From Planctomycetaceae bacterium (GTDB lineage: Bacteria; Planctomycetota; Planctomycetia; Pirellulales; UBA1268): a stretch of DNA of 6,878 nt. This document shows positions 1-6,213 of this stretch, piece after piece; within the stretch, counting starts at the first letter, position 1, and the number at the start of each line of letters is the position of its first letter. The notes below the pieces were generated by a model. That model was not told the origin of the DNA. It ran no database searches and worked only from the letters and a program-made list of their open reading frames with translations. Location of the stretch: positions 1 through 6,878 of the forward strand of contig SIAG01000225.1 in assembly GCA_009691925.1 (NCBI GenBank). The letters run 5' to 3'. The position numbers and the translations under genes are program-made.

Positions 1-1
1 G

Positions 2-397
2 AGCTTTCCCGATGACTTGGCGGGCGGATTCTTCGTGCCCTTCTCGGGTGCCTGGAACGCCGGCGGCCAGGCCAACACGGAGAATCCCGTGTCGTGGGTC
101 GATCCAGCCACCGGGCGGTCGTTCCACTTCATCGAGAATCAGTTGATGGGGCATCCCAACGGTGTTCTCGCCACCTCGTCGGCGCTTTTTCTCTCCGATC
201 TCAACTTCACGGGGGCGATGGTCGGCACGGTGGATGGCATCGCGGCCGACCGGGGGGGGGTGATCTACCGGATCGCCCCGATTGCCGTGCCTGAACCGTC
301 TTCGGCGGTGACATGCCTGATGGCGGTCGTATGCGGCATCGGCGCCGTTCGCGCACGGGGCCGACGGCGCTTGTCGGTGTCGGCCCGCAGCCGGTAG
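2..397 (+). CDS. PEP-CTERM exported protein, C-terminal part (5' end outside the window)
   Basis: The frame is open to the left edge, so the true start lies outside; the TTG at 17 is an internal leucine codon. The visible part ends in a PEP-CTERM sorting signal: VPEPSS at nucleotides 287-304, a hydrophobic stretch of about 15 residues, then an arginine cluster (RARGRRR) and a short tail. In known systems this signal directs exported proteins to exosortase, which processes them at the cell envelope. The region before it (FPDD.AGGFFVPFSGAWN, then HPNGVL...LFLSDLN, ending GGVIYRI) resembles the last blades of PQQ-dependent sugar dehydrogenase-like beta-propellers, which typically read FP..., GSWN, DG.LYVSDD and G.IYRI. 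The propeller assignment is inference; the sorting signal is clear. A run of nine G (252-260) lies in frame within the gene. It is followed 51 bases later by hpt on the same strand. Confidence 0.8.
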   Translation, partial: SFPDDLAGGFFVPFSGAWNAGGQANTENPVSWVDPATGRSFHFIENQLMGHPNGVLATSSALFLSDLNFTGAMVGTVDGIAADRGGVIYRIAPIAVPEPSSAVTCLMAVVCGIGAVRARGRRRLSVSARSR

Positions 398-448
398 AAC
401 CCGAGATAGCCGGTCGAGTTCGGCTGGCGATTTCACGGTGCCTTCTCC

Positions 449-1006
449 ATGCGTGTCATTCTTTCCGCTGCCGAACTCGCCGCCGGCATCGACCGGCTCG
501 CCGCCGAGGTCCGCCGCGATGCCGGTGAGACCCCGCTGGTGGTTGTCGGTGTCCTCACCGGGAGCATCGTGATCGTGGCCGATCTGATCCGCCGCCTCGA
601 CGGACCGGTGCGGGTCAGCATGGCCTGGGCGAGCAGCTACCGCGGCACCGCCACCGAGCCGGGCGCCCTGCGGCTCCACCTCGATCTCCTTCCCGACCTG
701 GCCGGCCAGGATGTCCTCGTCGTCGACGACATCTTCGACACGGGGCGAACAATGGAGGCGATCGTCACGGCCTTGAAGGGGCGCGGGGCAGCCAGCGTGC
801 GGTCGCTCGTCCTCCTGCGGAAGCGGGGCAGGGGGGAGGTGGCGATCGAGCCAGACTTCGTCGGCTTCGAGATCCCCGATGTTTTCGTCGTCGGCTATGG
901 GCTCGACTTCGACGGCACGCTCCGGCAGCTCGACCATGTCGCCGCCCTCGACGAGGCCGACATCGCCGCGGTTCGTGCCTCGAAGCCCCCGCTCGGCGTG
1001 CCATGA
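449..1006 (+). CDS. hpt: Hypoxanthine phosphoribosyltransferase
   Basis: A cytoplasmic purine-salvage enzyme that joins hypoxanthine (often also guanine) to PRPP, giving IMP or GMP and pyrophosphate. At 185 residues it has the normal length for bacterial HPRT. Visible landmarks are the loop-I type motif VLTGS (35-39), the flexible-loop SYRG (63-66), the PRPP-binding signature VVDDIFDTGRTM (91-102) with Asp97 as the expected catalytic acid, Lys125 in LLRKR as the expected purine-contacting lysine, and the near-diagnostic DFVGFEIPD followed by FVVGYGLDF (136-154). The ATG at 449 leaves the full N-terminal domain; no clear Shine-Dalgarno precedes it. Its stop overlaps the glycosyltransferase start as ATGA (1003-1006), implying coupled translation. 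The family is certain; base preference (hypoxanthine, guanine or both) cannot be read from the sequence. Confidence 0.95.
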   Translation: MRVILSAAELAAGIDRLAAEVRRDAGETPLVVVGVLTGSIVIVADLIRRLDGPVRVSMAWASSYRGTATEPGALRLHLDLLPDLAGQDVLVVDDIFDTGRTMEAIVTALKGRGAASVRSLVLLRKRGRGEVAIEPDFVGFEIPDVFVVGYGLDFDGTLRQLDHVAALDEADIAAVRASKPPLGVP

Positions 1007-2112
1007 CCAAGCCCGGCCGCCGACCGATCCTCCAGCTCATGCGCGGGCTCGACCCCGTCGGCACCGGCCGTCAAGTTGAGCTCGCCGCCGAGGCCTGTCG
1101 CGCCACTGGGCACGACGTGCAGATCGCGATCACCGCCGGAGCCGGCAGCTGTGCCGGCCGCCTCGCCCGGGCCGGGTTTGTCGTTCACACGCTTTCGCGC
1201 CGACCGCGGCCGGGGTTCACCTCGGCCCTGGAGCTGGCCCGGCTCGTCCGGGAGATCCGCCCCGCTGCGATCGTCGCCTGGGGGAGGGGGCAGGTGGCGA
1301 TTGCTGCCGCTGCACGTCGGGTCGCCCCTGGTCCGGCGGTTGTTGCCGTCGTCGGCCTTTCCCCCCGGGCCGGGCTCGAGACGTGGTCCCTGCGACAGGC
1401 CGACCGCGTCGTCGCGACGACGGCCGGTGTGGCCGAGGCCTGTCGTGCGGCCGGCGTGTCGGCGACGACGATCGACGTCGTGCCACCGGGGATCGAACCG
1501 GTCGCCGGGAGTGGCCTGTCGCGCGGGCAGGTGGCGGCCCGCCTCGGACTGCGCCCCGATACAGTGTGGACGCTCTGTGTGGCCCCGCTCGATCCGGCGA
1601 CCCACGTCGACCGGCTCCTGTGGGCGATCGATCAACTCGGCGTCGTCCACCGGGGGCTCGAGCATGTCCTCGTCGGCGCCGGCCCCCACTTCGCCCGCGT
1701 CCGACGCCGCGCCCGGCTCCAATATTGCGCCGAGCGGTTGTTCGTCTATCCGTCGCTCGATTGTCTCCCCGATCTCCTCCCCCGCGTCCGCCTCGTCTGG
1801 CAGCCGGGGGAGGTGGCAGGCGGCGGATGCCTCCTCGACGGGATGGCCCATGGTGTCGCCGCGGTGGCGGTCGAGAGCGACGCGGCAGCCGCCCTCGTGG
1901 CCGATGATCAAAGCGGTCGGATCGTGGCGGCCGATCCGTTCAGCGAGCTCCCCCGCCGAGCCCTCGGCATCATCGAGGACGATTCCCTCGCGGCCCGCTA
2001 CGGATCGGCAGCCCGCGCCCGGGCGGTGGCAGAGTTCCCGGTCGCCCGCTCGACCGCGGCATTGCTTGCCTCGATCGAGCGGGCGGTGACTCTGAAGCCG
2101 GGCCGTGGCTGA
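1003..2112 (+). CDS. GT4-like (GT-B fold) glycosyltransferase with degenerate active-site motifs
   Basis: A 369-residue protein, the usual length for family GT4. The N-terminal Rossmann half opens with GLDPVGTGRQVELAAEACRA (residues 15-34) and GHDV, the typical glycine loop followed by a helix. ADRVVATTAGVAE (133-145) and IDVVPPGIEP (157-166) match the central 'sensed name ... vipNGvd' region. The C-terminal donor-binding half has HVLVGAGPHF (221-230) and a region around 268-284 equivalent to the EX7E segment. That segment reads PGEVAGGGCLLDGMAHG: the second Glu is Asp279 and the first is displaced by one residue. The usual 'GRL...KG' diphosphate-binding stretch is APLDPATH, without the Arg and Lys. 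Donor and acceptor are unknown. There are no membrane segments, so it is cytoplasmic or peripheral. It is coupled to hpt by a 4-base overlap, which suggests shared expression but no obvious shared pathway. Confidence 0.82.
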   Translation: MTKPGRRPILQLMRGLDPVGTGRQVELAAEACRATGHDVQIAITAGAGSCAGRLARAGFVVHTLSRRPRPGFTSALELARLVREIRPAAIVAWGRGQVAIAAAARRVAPGPAVVAVVGLSPRAGLETWSLRQADRVVATTAGVAEACRAAGVSATTIDVVPPGIEPVAGSGLSRGQVAARLGLRPDTVWTLCVAPLDPATHVDRLLWAIDQLGVVHRGLEHVLVGAGPHFARVRRRARLQYCAERLFVYPSLDCLPDLLPRVRLVWQPGEVAGGGCLLDGMAHGVAAVAVESDAAAALVADDQSGRIVAADPFSELPRRALGIIEDDSLAARYGSAARARAVAEFPVARSTAALLASIERAVTLKPGRG

Positions 2113-2132
2113 CGACTTGGCCGTCACCCACG
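2104..2132. terminator. Hairpin over the glycosyltransferase stop, between converging genes
   Basis: An inverted repeat with arms CGTGG-C-TGACG (2104-2114) and CGTCA-C-CCACG (2122-2132), loop ACTTGGC. It gives ten base pairs with one C/C mismatch. The left arm includes the TGA stop at 2110-2112. No U-tract follows on the plus strand (CCACAG then seven A), so it is not a classical intrinsic terminator. It may protect 3' ends or act with another terminator where the two transcription units meet. The structure is seen; the role is inferred. Confidence 0.4.
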
Positions 2133-2138
2133 CCACAG

Positions 2139-2176
2139 AAAAAAACCTCACGCATCGAAGGCCGCAAAGATCTTCG
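2139..2176 (-). terminator. Weak terminator candidate for the fhcBA transcript
   Basis: On the minus strand, 44 bases past the fhcA stop, a 5-bp stem (CGAAG at 2176-2172 with CTTCG at 2160-2156, 11-base loop) is followed after ten bases by seven T (2145-2139). The T run is the only one in the gap, but the stem is short and the spacing too long for a good intrinsic terminator. Confidence 0.2.
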
Positions 2177-2219
2177 CGAACTCAAGCGAGCTCTGGACGA
2201 TCCCGGAGTCGGTCGCTGA

Positions 2220-3734
2220 TCACGCCAGCGTCGGGATTGCCGCCATCACGGCGCCGCGGGGGCGGGCGCGGATCTCTCCATCCTCGGCGACCAGTTCGCC
2301 CCCCTTGTAGACGCGGGCCGGCACCGCGAACATCCGCGCGAGGTCGGCATCGGGACGGTACAGGACGACATCGGCATCAGCGCCGGGGCTGAGATGCCCT
2401 TTGTGCGGCAGCCCCGCGATCCGCGCCGGGGCCGCCCGCGTCAGGATGCACAACTCCTGGAGGGAGTACTCGCGCGTCAATCCCCCCAGCGGACTGCGGT
2501 TGCGGACGGCCGGGTGAATCCGCGCGAAGGCCTCGCGCCGGAACGGCTCGTCGCCGAGGAGCTTCATGAGGAGCGGGTAGGCGAGGAAGTGGGCGCCGTT
2601 GGGATGATCGGTGGAGAGCGCCGCGCGCCACGGGTCGGCGAGCCGCAGATACCACTCCAGCCCGATCGCCCACTGCCAGGCATGGATCAGGCTCTTCTCG
2701 CGGTAGCGGATCGGCATCACGCCGCAGCCCCCGGCGAGATGCTGATCGTGGCAGGCCCAGGGAACGCCGGTGGCGTGCGCCAGATGGGCCGCCGCCTCGG
2801 AATCACCCGTCATTGCCACCGTGTCGCCGAACAACACCTGACCAACGTCGAGCGTCAGGCCGGGCTGGCCGTTGAATATCTCGGCGAGTCGCTCAACCCC
2901 CGACCCGAACGAGTCCTCGTCGAGGTCTCCCCCGGTGTAGCTGTGGAACTGGACGTGCGCGAGATGGGCCCGCCGCCCCTCAAACGTCCGCATCGTCTCC
3001 TCGAGCGTGCGCCAGTTGCCGGGGAGGCCGAGATTGGCTGTGTGGACATGGAGTGGGTGGGGGAGGCCGAGGGCATCGACGGCCGTCGCGAGCCGGTCGA
3101 GAAGACCCCGCGGCGAAAGCGTCAGCCCAGGCAGCGGCGTGTCGAGATCGTGGTGATCACCCCGGCGGCCGTGGCGCCAAAACAGGTTGCCGCCGGGGTT
3201 GGCGACCTTCACCGCCCAGCCGCGTCCGGCATGGATGGCCGTGGCGACGAGCCTCTGCAGCGCCGCGTCGTCTCCGCGGGCTGCCGCCTCGATCACCCTC
3301 CGGTCGTCGGCGGCGAGGAGATAGATCCCCTTGTCGAGGATCGGGAGGTCGTCGAGCTCGAGGTGCGCCAGGCGCGCAGCACCGGTGGCGATCGCGGCGT
3401 CGAAGACGGTCGTGTAGCCGAGCGCGGCGTACAGACAGCCGGTGGCACCGATTGTGGGGACGGCGCCGTGGCCCTGCCCGGTCGGGGACGGAGTCATCTG
3501 CCGCCCGAGGTTTACCTTGGGGCCGGCGATGTGGCTGTGGAGATCGACGCCCCCCGGCATGACGACCAAACCGCTGGCATCGACGACAACGAACCCCGCG
3601 GTGATGGCTGGCCGGGGCACGATCGTGCCGCCGTCGATCCACAGATCGTCGACGACCCCGTCCCGGTCATGGAGCGGATCGTGGATCGTTCCGCCACGGA
3701 GCACGAACCGCGGTCGGGGGGGCACGGGGATCAT
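2220..3734 (-). CDS. fhcA: Formyltransferase/hydrolase complex subunit A (formylmethanofuran dehydrogenase subunit A homologue)
   Basis: A cytoplasmic amidohydrolase-fold subunit that, in the methylotroph Fhc complex, hydrolyses the formyl group from formyl-methanofuran to formate. The 504-residue protein shows the family layout: a small beta domain at each end around the metal-dependent barrel. Metal-site candidates are His66 and His68 (DLHSH), Lys176 in WAVKVANPGGN as the expected carboxylated lysine, His229/His231 (HVHTANLGLPGNW), His260 (AHVQFHSYTGGD) and Asp376 (STDHPNGAHF). These match the ligand pattern known from archaeal FwdA. HLSPGADADVVLY (447-459) is the usual closing strand of amidohydrolases. 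The ATG overlaps the fhcB stop as ATGA (3731-3734), with an AAGGGGG six bases upstream. The protein stops soon after RVYKGGELVAEDGEIRARP, whereas FhcA/FwdA proteins I know run roughly 50 residues further, so the C-terminus looks short. FhcC and FhcD do not follow; the next gene converges. Confidence 0.92.
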   Translation of the reverse strand: MIPVPPRPRFVLRGGTIHDPLHDRDGVVDDLWIDGGTIVPRPAITAGFVVVDASGLVVMPGGVDLHSHIAGPKVNLGRQMTPSPTGQGHGAVPTIGATGCLYAALGYTTVFDAAIATGAARLAHLELDDLPILDKGIYLLAADDRRVIEAAARGDDAALQRLVATAIHAGRGWAVKVANPGGNLFWRHGRRGDHHDLDTPLPGLTLSPRGLLDRLATAVDALGLPHPLHVHTANLGLPGNWRTLEETMRTFEGRRAHLAHVQFHSYTGGDLDEDSFGSGVERLAEIFNGQPGLTLDVGQVLFGDTVAMTGDSEAAAHLAHATGVPWACHDQHLAGGCGVMPIRYREKSLIHAWQWAIGLEWYLRLADPWRAALSTDHPNGAHFLAYPLLMKLLGDEPFRREAFARIHPAVRNRSPLGGLTREYSLQELCILTRAAPARIAGLPHKGHLSPGADADVVLYRPDADLARMFAVPARVYKGGELVAEDGEIRARPRGAVMAAIPTLA

Positions 3735-5056
3735 GCCGTGCCCCCTTCCGGTCCCAGCGCGATCGTGGCGACCAGCCGCTGATGGAGCGCCGCGAGGAGC
3801 GCGACGGCTGATGGCAGCGAGTCATCGGCACCACCGGCCAGTTCGATCGTCCGGCCATCGGCACGGAGGAGCGTCCCCGTCTCGTCGAACAGTTCCCGGC
3901 AGCGGAGAAAGACCCCGTGGCCGGCCCCGTCCGGGATAGCGGGAGCGATCCGGACCACCCCCCGGGGATCGATCTGCCCCCGCAATAGGTCGTCGAGGCG
4001 GGGCGGGAGCCGGCCGACGGCGAGGATCGCATCGACCCCTCCGGCAGTCACCAGCCCGAGGGCGTCGACCGGACGGCCTTGGGGGGCTGTCGCCACGCCG
4101 CCTGCCACGGCCCGGGGGACTCCCGCTGCCGTGCCATACCGCCATGTCAGCGCCATCGCGGCCCCGGCGGCGTTGGGCGCCAGGGGGGGGGCATCGAGTG
4201 GGATCTCGAAGGCCGGCAGCCGCCGCGACAGCGCCCGGACGATCTCGATCACCCCGCAGCGCGAGAGGCCATGGGGATCGGGGCGGCCGGTCACGAAGGC
4301 CACGCACCGGGCTGCGTCGATTGCCACGTGGAGCGCGGCGGCGGCGGCTTCGAGTCGTGGAGAGACGACCCCCCGGGGGCGATCGAGGATCGAGGCGAGG
4401 AGGAGCCGGGCGAGGTCGATGTCGTCGTCGTCATCATCCAGCGGCAGGTGGGTGTGATCGGAGGAGGGGGGATCGCGAAGCGGCGTTGTGCCAACGGCGA
4501 TCGTCCGCCGGGGATGGGGAAGCGAGGGGGCGACGAAGCGTTCCACGAACCGGGGCTGGGAGCCGGCGGGATCATGGCCCCAAAAGATGACGAGGTCGGC
4601 CCGGTCGCGGAGCTCCTCCCAGGCGGCCGTGATTTCGCCGCAACGGGCGATCGTCGGTCCCCCCGGATGACGCGAGTTTTCGTCGGCCGGGACGAGCGCC
4701 GCGCTGAGCGTTTCGGCCACGTCACAGGCCGCGGTCACCCCCTCGATCGTGACATCATTGAGCCCTGTGACGAGCACGCGTCGGGCGCCGCCAAGGCGCC
4801 TGGCCGCGGCGGCGATCGCGGCGGCCACGGCAGCCGGTCGGCCGTCGATCGTCGCCGCCGGGCACGTGGCGGCGGCGGCGCGACCGAACGCGTCGGCACC
4901 CCGCTCGCAGAGGCGCTCGAAGCGGCCCTCCGCCCGGCGCACGACCCCGTCGTCGCAGAGGAGGGCACAGGCCGTGCAGACCGTCGCCCCGGCGGGAGGG
5001 CCCGCCGGGGCGATCGGTGCGTGCGTCGACGGTGACACCGAGCCCGGCTTGTTCAC
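3731..5056 (-). CDS. fhcB: Formyltransferase/hydrolase complex subunit B (formylmethanofuran dehydrogenase subunit B homologue)
   Basis: A 441-residue partner of FhcA. In archaea the B subunit carries a 4Fe-4S cluster and a W/Mo-pterin site that reduces CO2; in bacterial Fhc it has no redox job and is thought to be structural. Here the N-terminal motif CTACALLCDD (27-36) and Cys50 (FERLCERGADAF) keep the four-cysteine pattern. The stretch that in FwdB reads roughly 'SVCHGP', with the metal-binding Cys, is SRHPGGP (128-134), so that ligand is missing. FWGHDPAGSQPRF (158-170) matches the 'WG.NP..sHPRh' family motif, securing the assignment. Six Asp in a row (207-212) form an acidic loop. A run of nine C on the coding strand (4191-4183) is in frame. 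The start is GTG at 5056, chosen because it overlaps the upstream stop as GTGA and just precedes the conserved cysteines; no Shine-Dalgarno is visible. Confidence 0.9.
   Translation of the reverse strand: MNKPGSVSPSTHAPIAPAGPPAGATVCTACALLCDDGVVRRAEGRFERLCERGADAFGRAAAATCPAATIDGRPAAVAAAIAAAARRLGGARRVLVTGLNDVTIEGVTAACDVAETLSAALVPADENSRHPGGPTIARCGEITAAWEELRDRADLVIFWGHDPAGSQPRFVERFVAPSLPHPRRTIAVGTTPLRDPPSSDHTHLPLDDDDDDIDLARLLLASILDRPRGVVSPRLEAAAAALHVAIDAARCVAFVTGRPDPHGLSRCGVIEIVRALSRRLPAFEIPLDAPPLAPNAAGAAMALTWRYGTAAGVPRAVAGGVATAPQGRPVDALGLVTAGGVDAILAVGRLPPRLDDLLRGQIDPRGVVRIAPAIPDGAGHGVFLRCRELFDETGTLLRADGRTIELAGGADDSLPSAVALLAALHQRLVATIALGPEGGTA
3741..3747 (-). promoter_or_regulatory. Shine-Dalgarno-like site for fhcA
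   Basis: On the minus strand AAGGGGG (within GGAAGGGGG) lies six bases before the fhcA ATG, inside the end of fhcB. It supports the ATG at 3734 together with the ATGA overlap. It may be chance in such GC-rich DNA. Confidence 0.35.
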
Positions 5057-6105
5057 GGCTTCGGCTGCACCCAGATGTTCCGGTAGCGCACCGGGTTGCC
5101 GTGATCCTGGAGGTGGAGAGGGCCCTTCACCCGCTTGTCGTCACCGCCGGTTCCACCGGGGGTGATCTGGTTGACGGCGACGTTGTCGTGGATCACGACG
5201 CCGTTGTGGCGGACGGTCATCCGGGCCGGAGATGTCTTCTTGTCGCCGTCGTACTTCGGGGCGGTGAAGTCGATGTCGTACGTCTGCCACTGGAGCGGCG
5301 GATAGCACATGTTCACCGCCGGGGCGGCGACGGAGTAAACGCCACCGCATTCGTTGTTGAGCCCTTCCAGCCCGAAGCTGTCGAGCATCTGGATCTCGTA
5401 GGCCCCCTGGAGGTAGGCGCCGCTGTTGCCGCGCCCCTGGCCACGGTCCTTCGGCTGGTAGGGGAGGCGGAACTCGATGTGCCAGGAAGCATCGCCGAAG
5501 CTGTCCTTGCTTGTCACGCCCTGCATGAGGAGGCCATCGGGGGTCGTCTTTCCACCCTCGAGCTTCTCCACTCCCTTGCCGTCGAACACGACCGTCGCGC
5601 CGGCCGGTGCCTTCGTGCCGAGGGTCGGGCTCTTCCGCTCCACCTTGGGAAGCTTGGCGTTGCCGTCGGCGGCGACGACAGCGCCGTCCTTGATGACCGC
5701 CTTGTGGGTCTTCCCATCCGGATCGGTGATCTCGAAGGGGAGACTGGCGCCGTCGCGCTTCCCCTTCCCCTTGAGCTTTGTGGGGGGTTGCCAGCCGTCG
5801 CCCGGGAGGCCACCGGGGAAGACGACGATGTCGAACTGGCCGTCACCGAGGGCCACGGCCTGAACGCCGAGCTTCATCGGGGCGCCACCGACCGGGACCT
5901 CCCCCGAGTACTCCCCCTGGAAGGGAAAATCGTCGTCGGTCTTGGCCGGATCGGCGTAGGCCGGGTTTCCGGTATCGGCGGCTGGGAGGGAGGCCGAGGG
6001 CACCAGCGCGATCCCGACGGCAAGCGGGCCGAGGAGCGCGAGGCGGTGGGTGAGGGAGCGGAGCGGACGGATCATGCGAATCATGCCAATCATGCGAATC
6101 TCCAT
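5053..6105 (-). CDS. Secreted DUF1080 (3-keto-disaccharide hydrolase-like) protein
   Basis: A 350-residue exported protein of the DUF1080 family, a concanavalin/LamG-like beta-sandwich that is greatly expanded in planctomycetes; some members hydrolyse 3-keto-disaccharides. Residues 14-43 form a signal peptide (basic RPLRSLTHR, then a hydrophobic core to SASLPAA). Residues about 60-155 are an extra beta-rich domain (GEYSGEVPVGG, KLGVQAVALGDGQFDIVVFPGG). Residues about 168-349 are DUF1080 proper: TVVFDGKG, GNSGAYLQGAYEIQMLDSFG, CGGVYSVAAPAVNMCYPP, QWQTYDIDFTAPKYD, RMTVRHNGVVIHDN, GPLHLQDHGNPVRYRNIWV. Four in-frame ATGs (6105, 6093, 6084, 6075) come from a 9-base repeat; GGAG (6103-6100) six bases before the ATG at 6093 makes 6093 a good alternative start, and all keep the signal peptide. 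Its stop overlaps the fhcB GTG start, an unexpected partner for a secreted protein. Substrate and activity are unknown. Confidence 0.9.
   Translation of the reverse strand: MEIRMIGMIRMIRPLRSLTHRLALLGPLAVGIALVPSASLPAADTGNPAYADPAKTDDDFPFQGEYSGEVPVGGAPMKLGVQAVALGDGQFDIVVFPGGLPGDGWQPPTKLKGKGKRDGASLPFEITDPDGKTHKAVIKDGAVVAADGNAKLPKVERKSPTLGTKAPAGATVVFDGKGVEKLEGGKTTPDGLLMQGVTSKDSFGDASWHIEFRLPYQPKDRGQGRGNSGAYLQGAYEIQMLDSFGLEGLNNECGGVYSVAAPAVNMCYPPLQWQTYDIDFTAPKYDGDKKTSPARMTVRHNGVVIHDNVAVNQITPGGTGGDDKRVKGPLHLQDHGNPVRYRNIWVQPKP
6071..6097. repeat. Three 9-base tandem repeats at the start of the DUF1080 gene
   Basis: Plus-strand units ATCATGCGA, ATCATGCCA, ATCATGCGA sit head to tail, followed by ATC. 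On the coding strand they encode M-I-R / M-I-G repeats ahead of the signal peptide and produce three ATG codons in the same frame. Because the unit is a multiple of three, gain or loss of copies would move the start without breaking the frame. Confidence 0.8.
6100..6103 (-). promoter_or_regulatory. Shine-Dalgarno-like GGAG favouring the ATG at 6093
   Basis: On the minus strand GGAG is followed by ATTCGC and then ATG at 6093. It overlaps the first ATG (6105), which has no such site upstream. It favours translation from 6093, giving a protein four residues shorter. Planctomycetes often lack strong Shine-Dalgarno sites, so this is only suggestive. Confidence 0.35.
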
Positions 6106-6117
6106 GGAATAGCGTGG

Positions 6118-6135
6118 CGGGGCGCTTCAGCCCCG
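6118..6135. repeat. GC-rich hairpin just upstream of the DUF1080 gene (REP-like)
   Basis: A perfect 6-bp inverted repeat, CGGGGC (6118-6123) and GCCCCG (6130-6135), around the loop GCTTCA. It lies 12 bases before the first ATG of the DUF1080 gene (24 before the ATG at 6093), in its probable leader. Compact GC-rich palindromes of this kind in gaps between genes are often dispersed repeats; that reading is inference and needs a genome-wide count. Confidence 0.45.
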
Positions 6136-6150
6136 GGCGGTGAACGGAAA

Positions 6151-6178
6151 GGGATGTTTCCCCCCCAGGGGAAACCCC
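6151..6178. promoter_or_regulatory. Strong hairpin in the gap between the PIN-TRAM and DUF1080 genes
   Basis: GTTTCCCC (6156-6163) and GGGGAAAC (6168-6175) form a perfect 8-bp stem with loop CCCA. GGG (6151-6153) and CCC (6176-6178) add three pairs beyond a two-base bulge. On the minus strand it lies about 70 bases after the PIN-TRAM stop and 45 bases before the first DUF1080 ATG. No T run follows it in the direction of transcription, so it may be a leader structure or a transcript-end stabiliser rather than an intrinsic terminator. Its CCCC (6175-6178) could instead pair with GGGG near 6204-6207 as part of a CCCCGC/GCGGGG stem (6175-6180 with 6202-6207). Confidence 0.45.
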
Positions 6179-6213
6179 GCTGGAAAATCGTAACGAACTT
6201 CGCGGGGGCGTGC

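Noticed and set aside
361..426. Short stems at 361-377 (CCGAC/GTCGG) and 408-425 (AGCCG/CGGCT) near the end of the PEP-CTERM gene
   Set aside because: Five-base stems without a T run; they are too weak to call a terminator between this gene and hpt.
895..2151. A 418-codon open frame antisense to the glycosyltransferase
   Set aside because: It lacks recognisable domains, has low-complexity Arg/Gly/Asp-rich content and mirrors a clear GT4-like gene. Long antisense frames are expected at this GC content.
2113..2219. Possible small gene in the convergent gap
   Set aside because: No start with a ribosome site and no family resemblance in any frame; the open stretch after the fhcA stop is only 23 codons.
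2394..3782. A 462-codon plus-strand frame opposite fhcA
   Set aside because: The opposite strand encodes an unmistakable FhcA with all metal-site motifs; this frame has no domain signature.
4420..4438. GTC/GAC repeat coding for six Asp in FhcB, considered as a repeat element
   Set aside because: It is a short in-frame codon repeat in a loop, explained by coding sequence.
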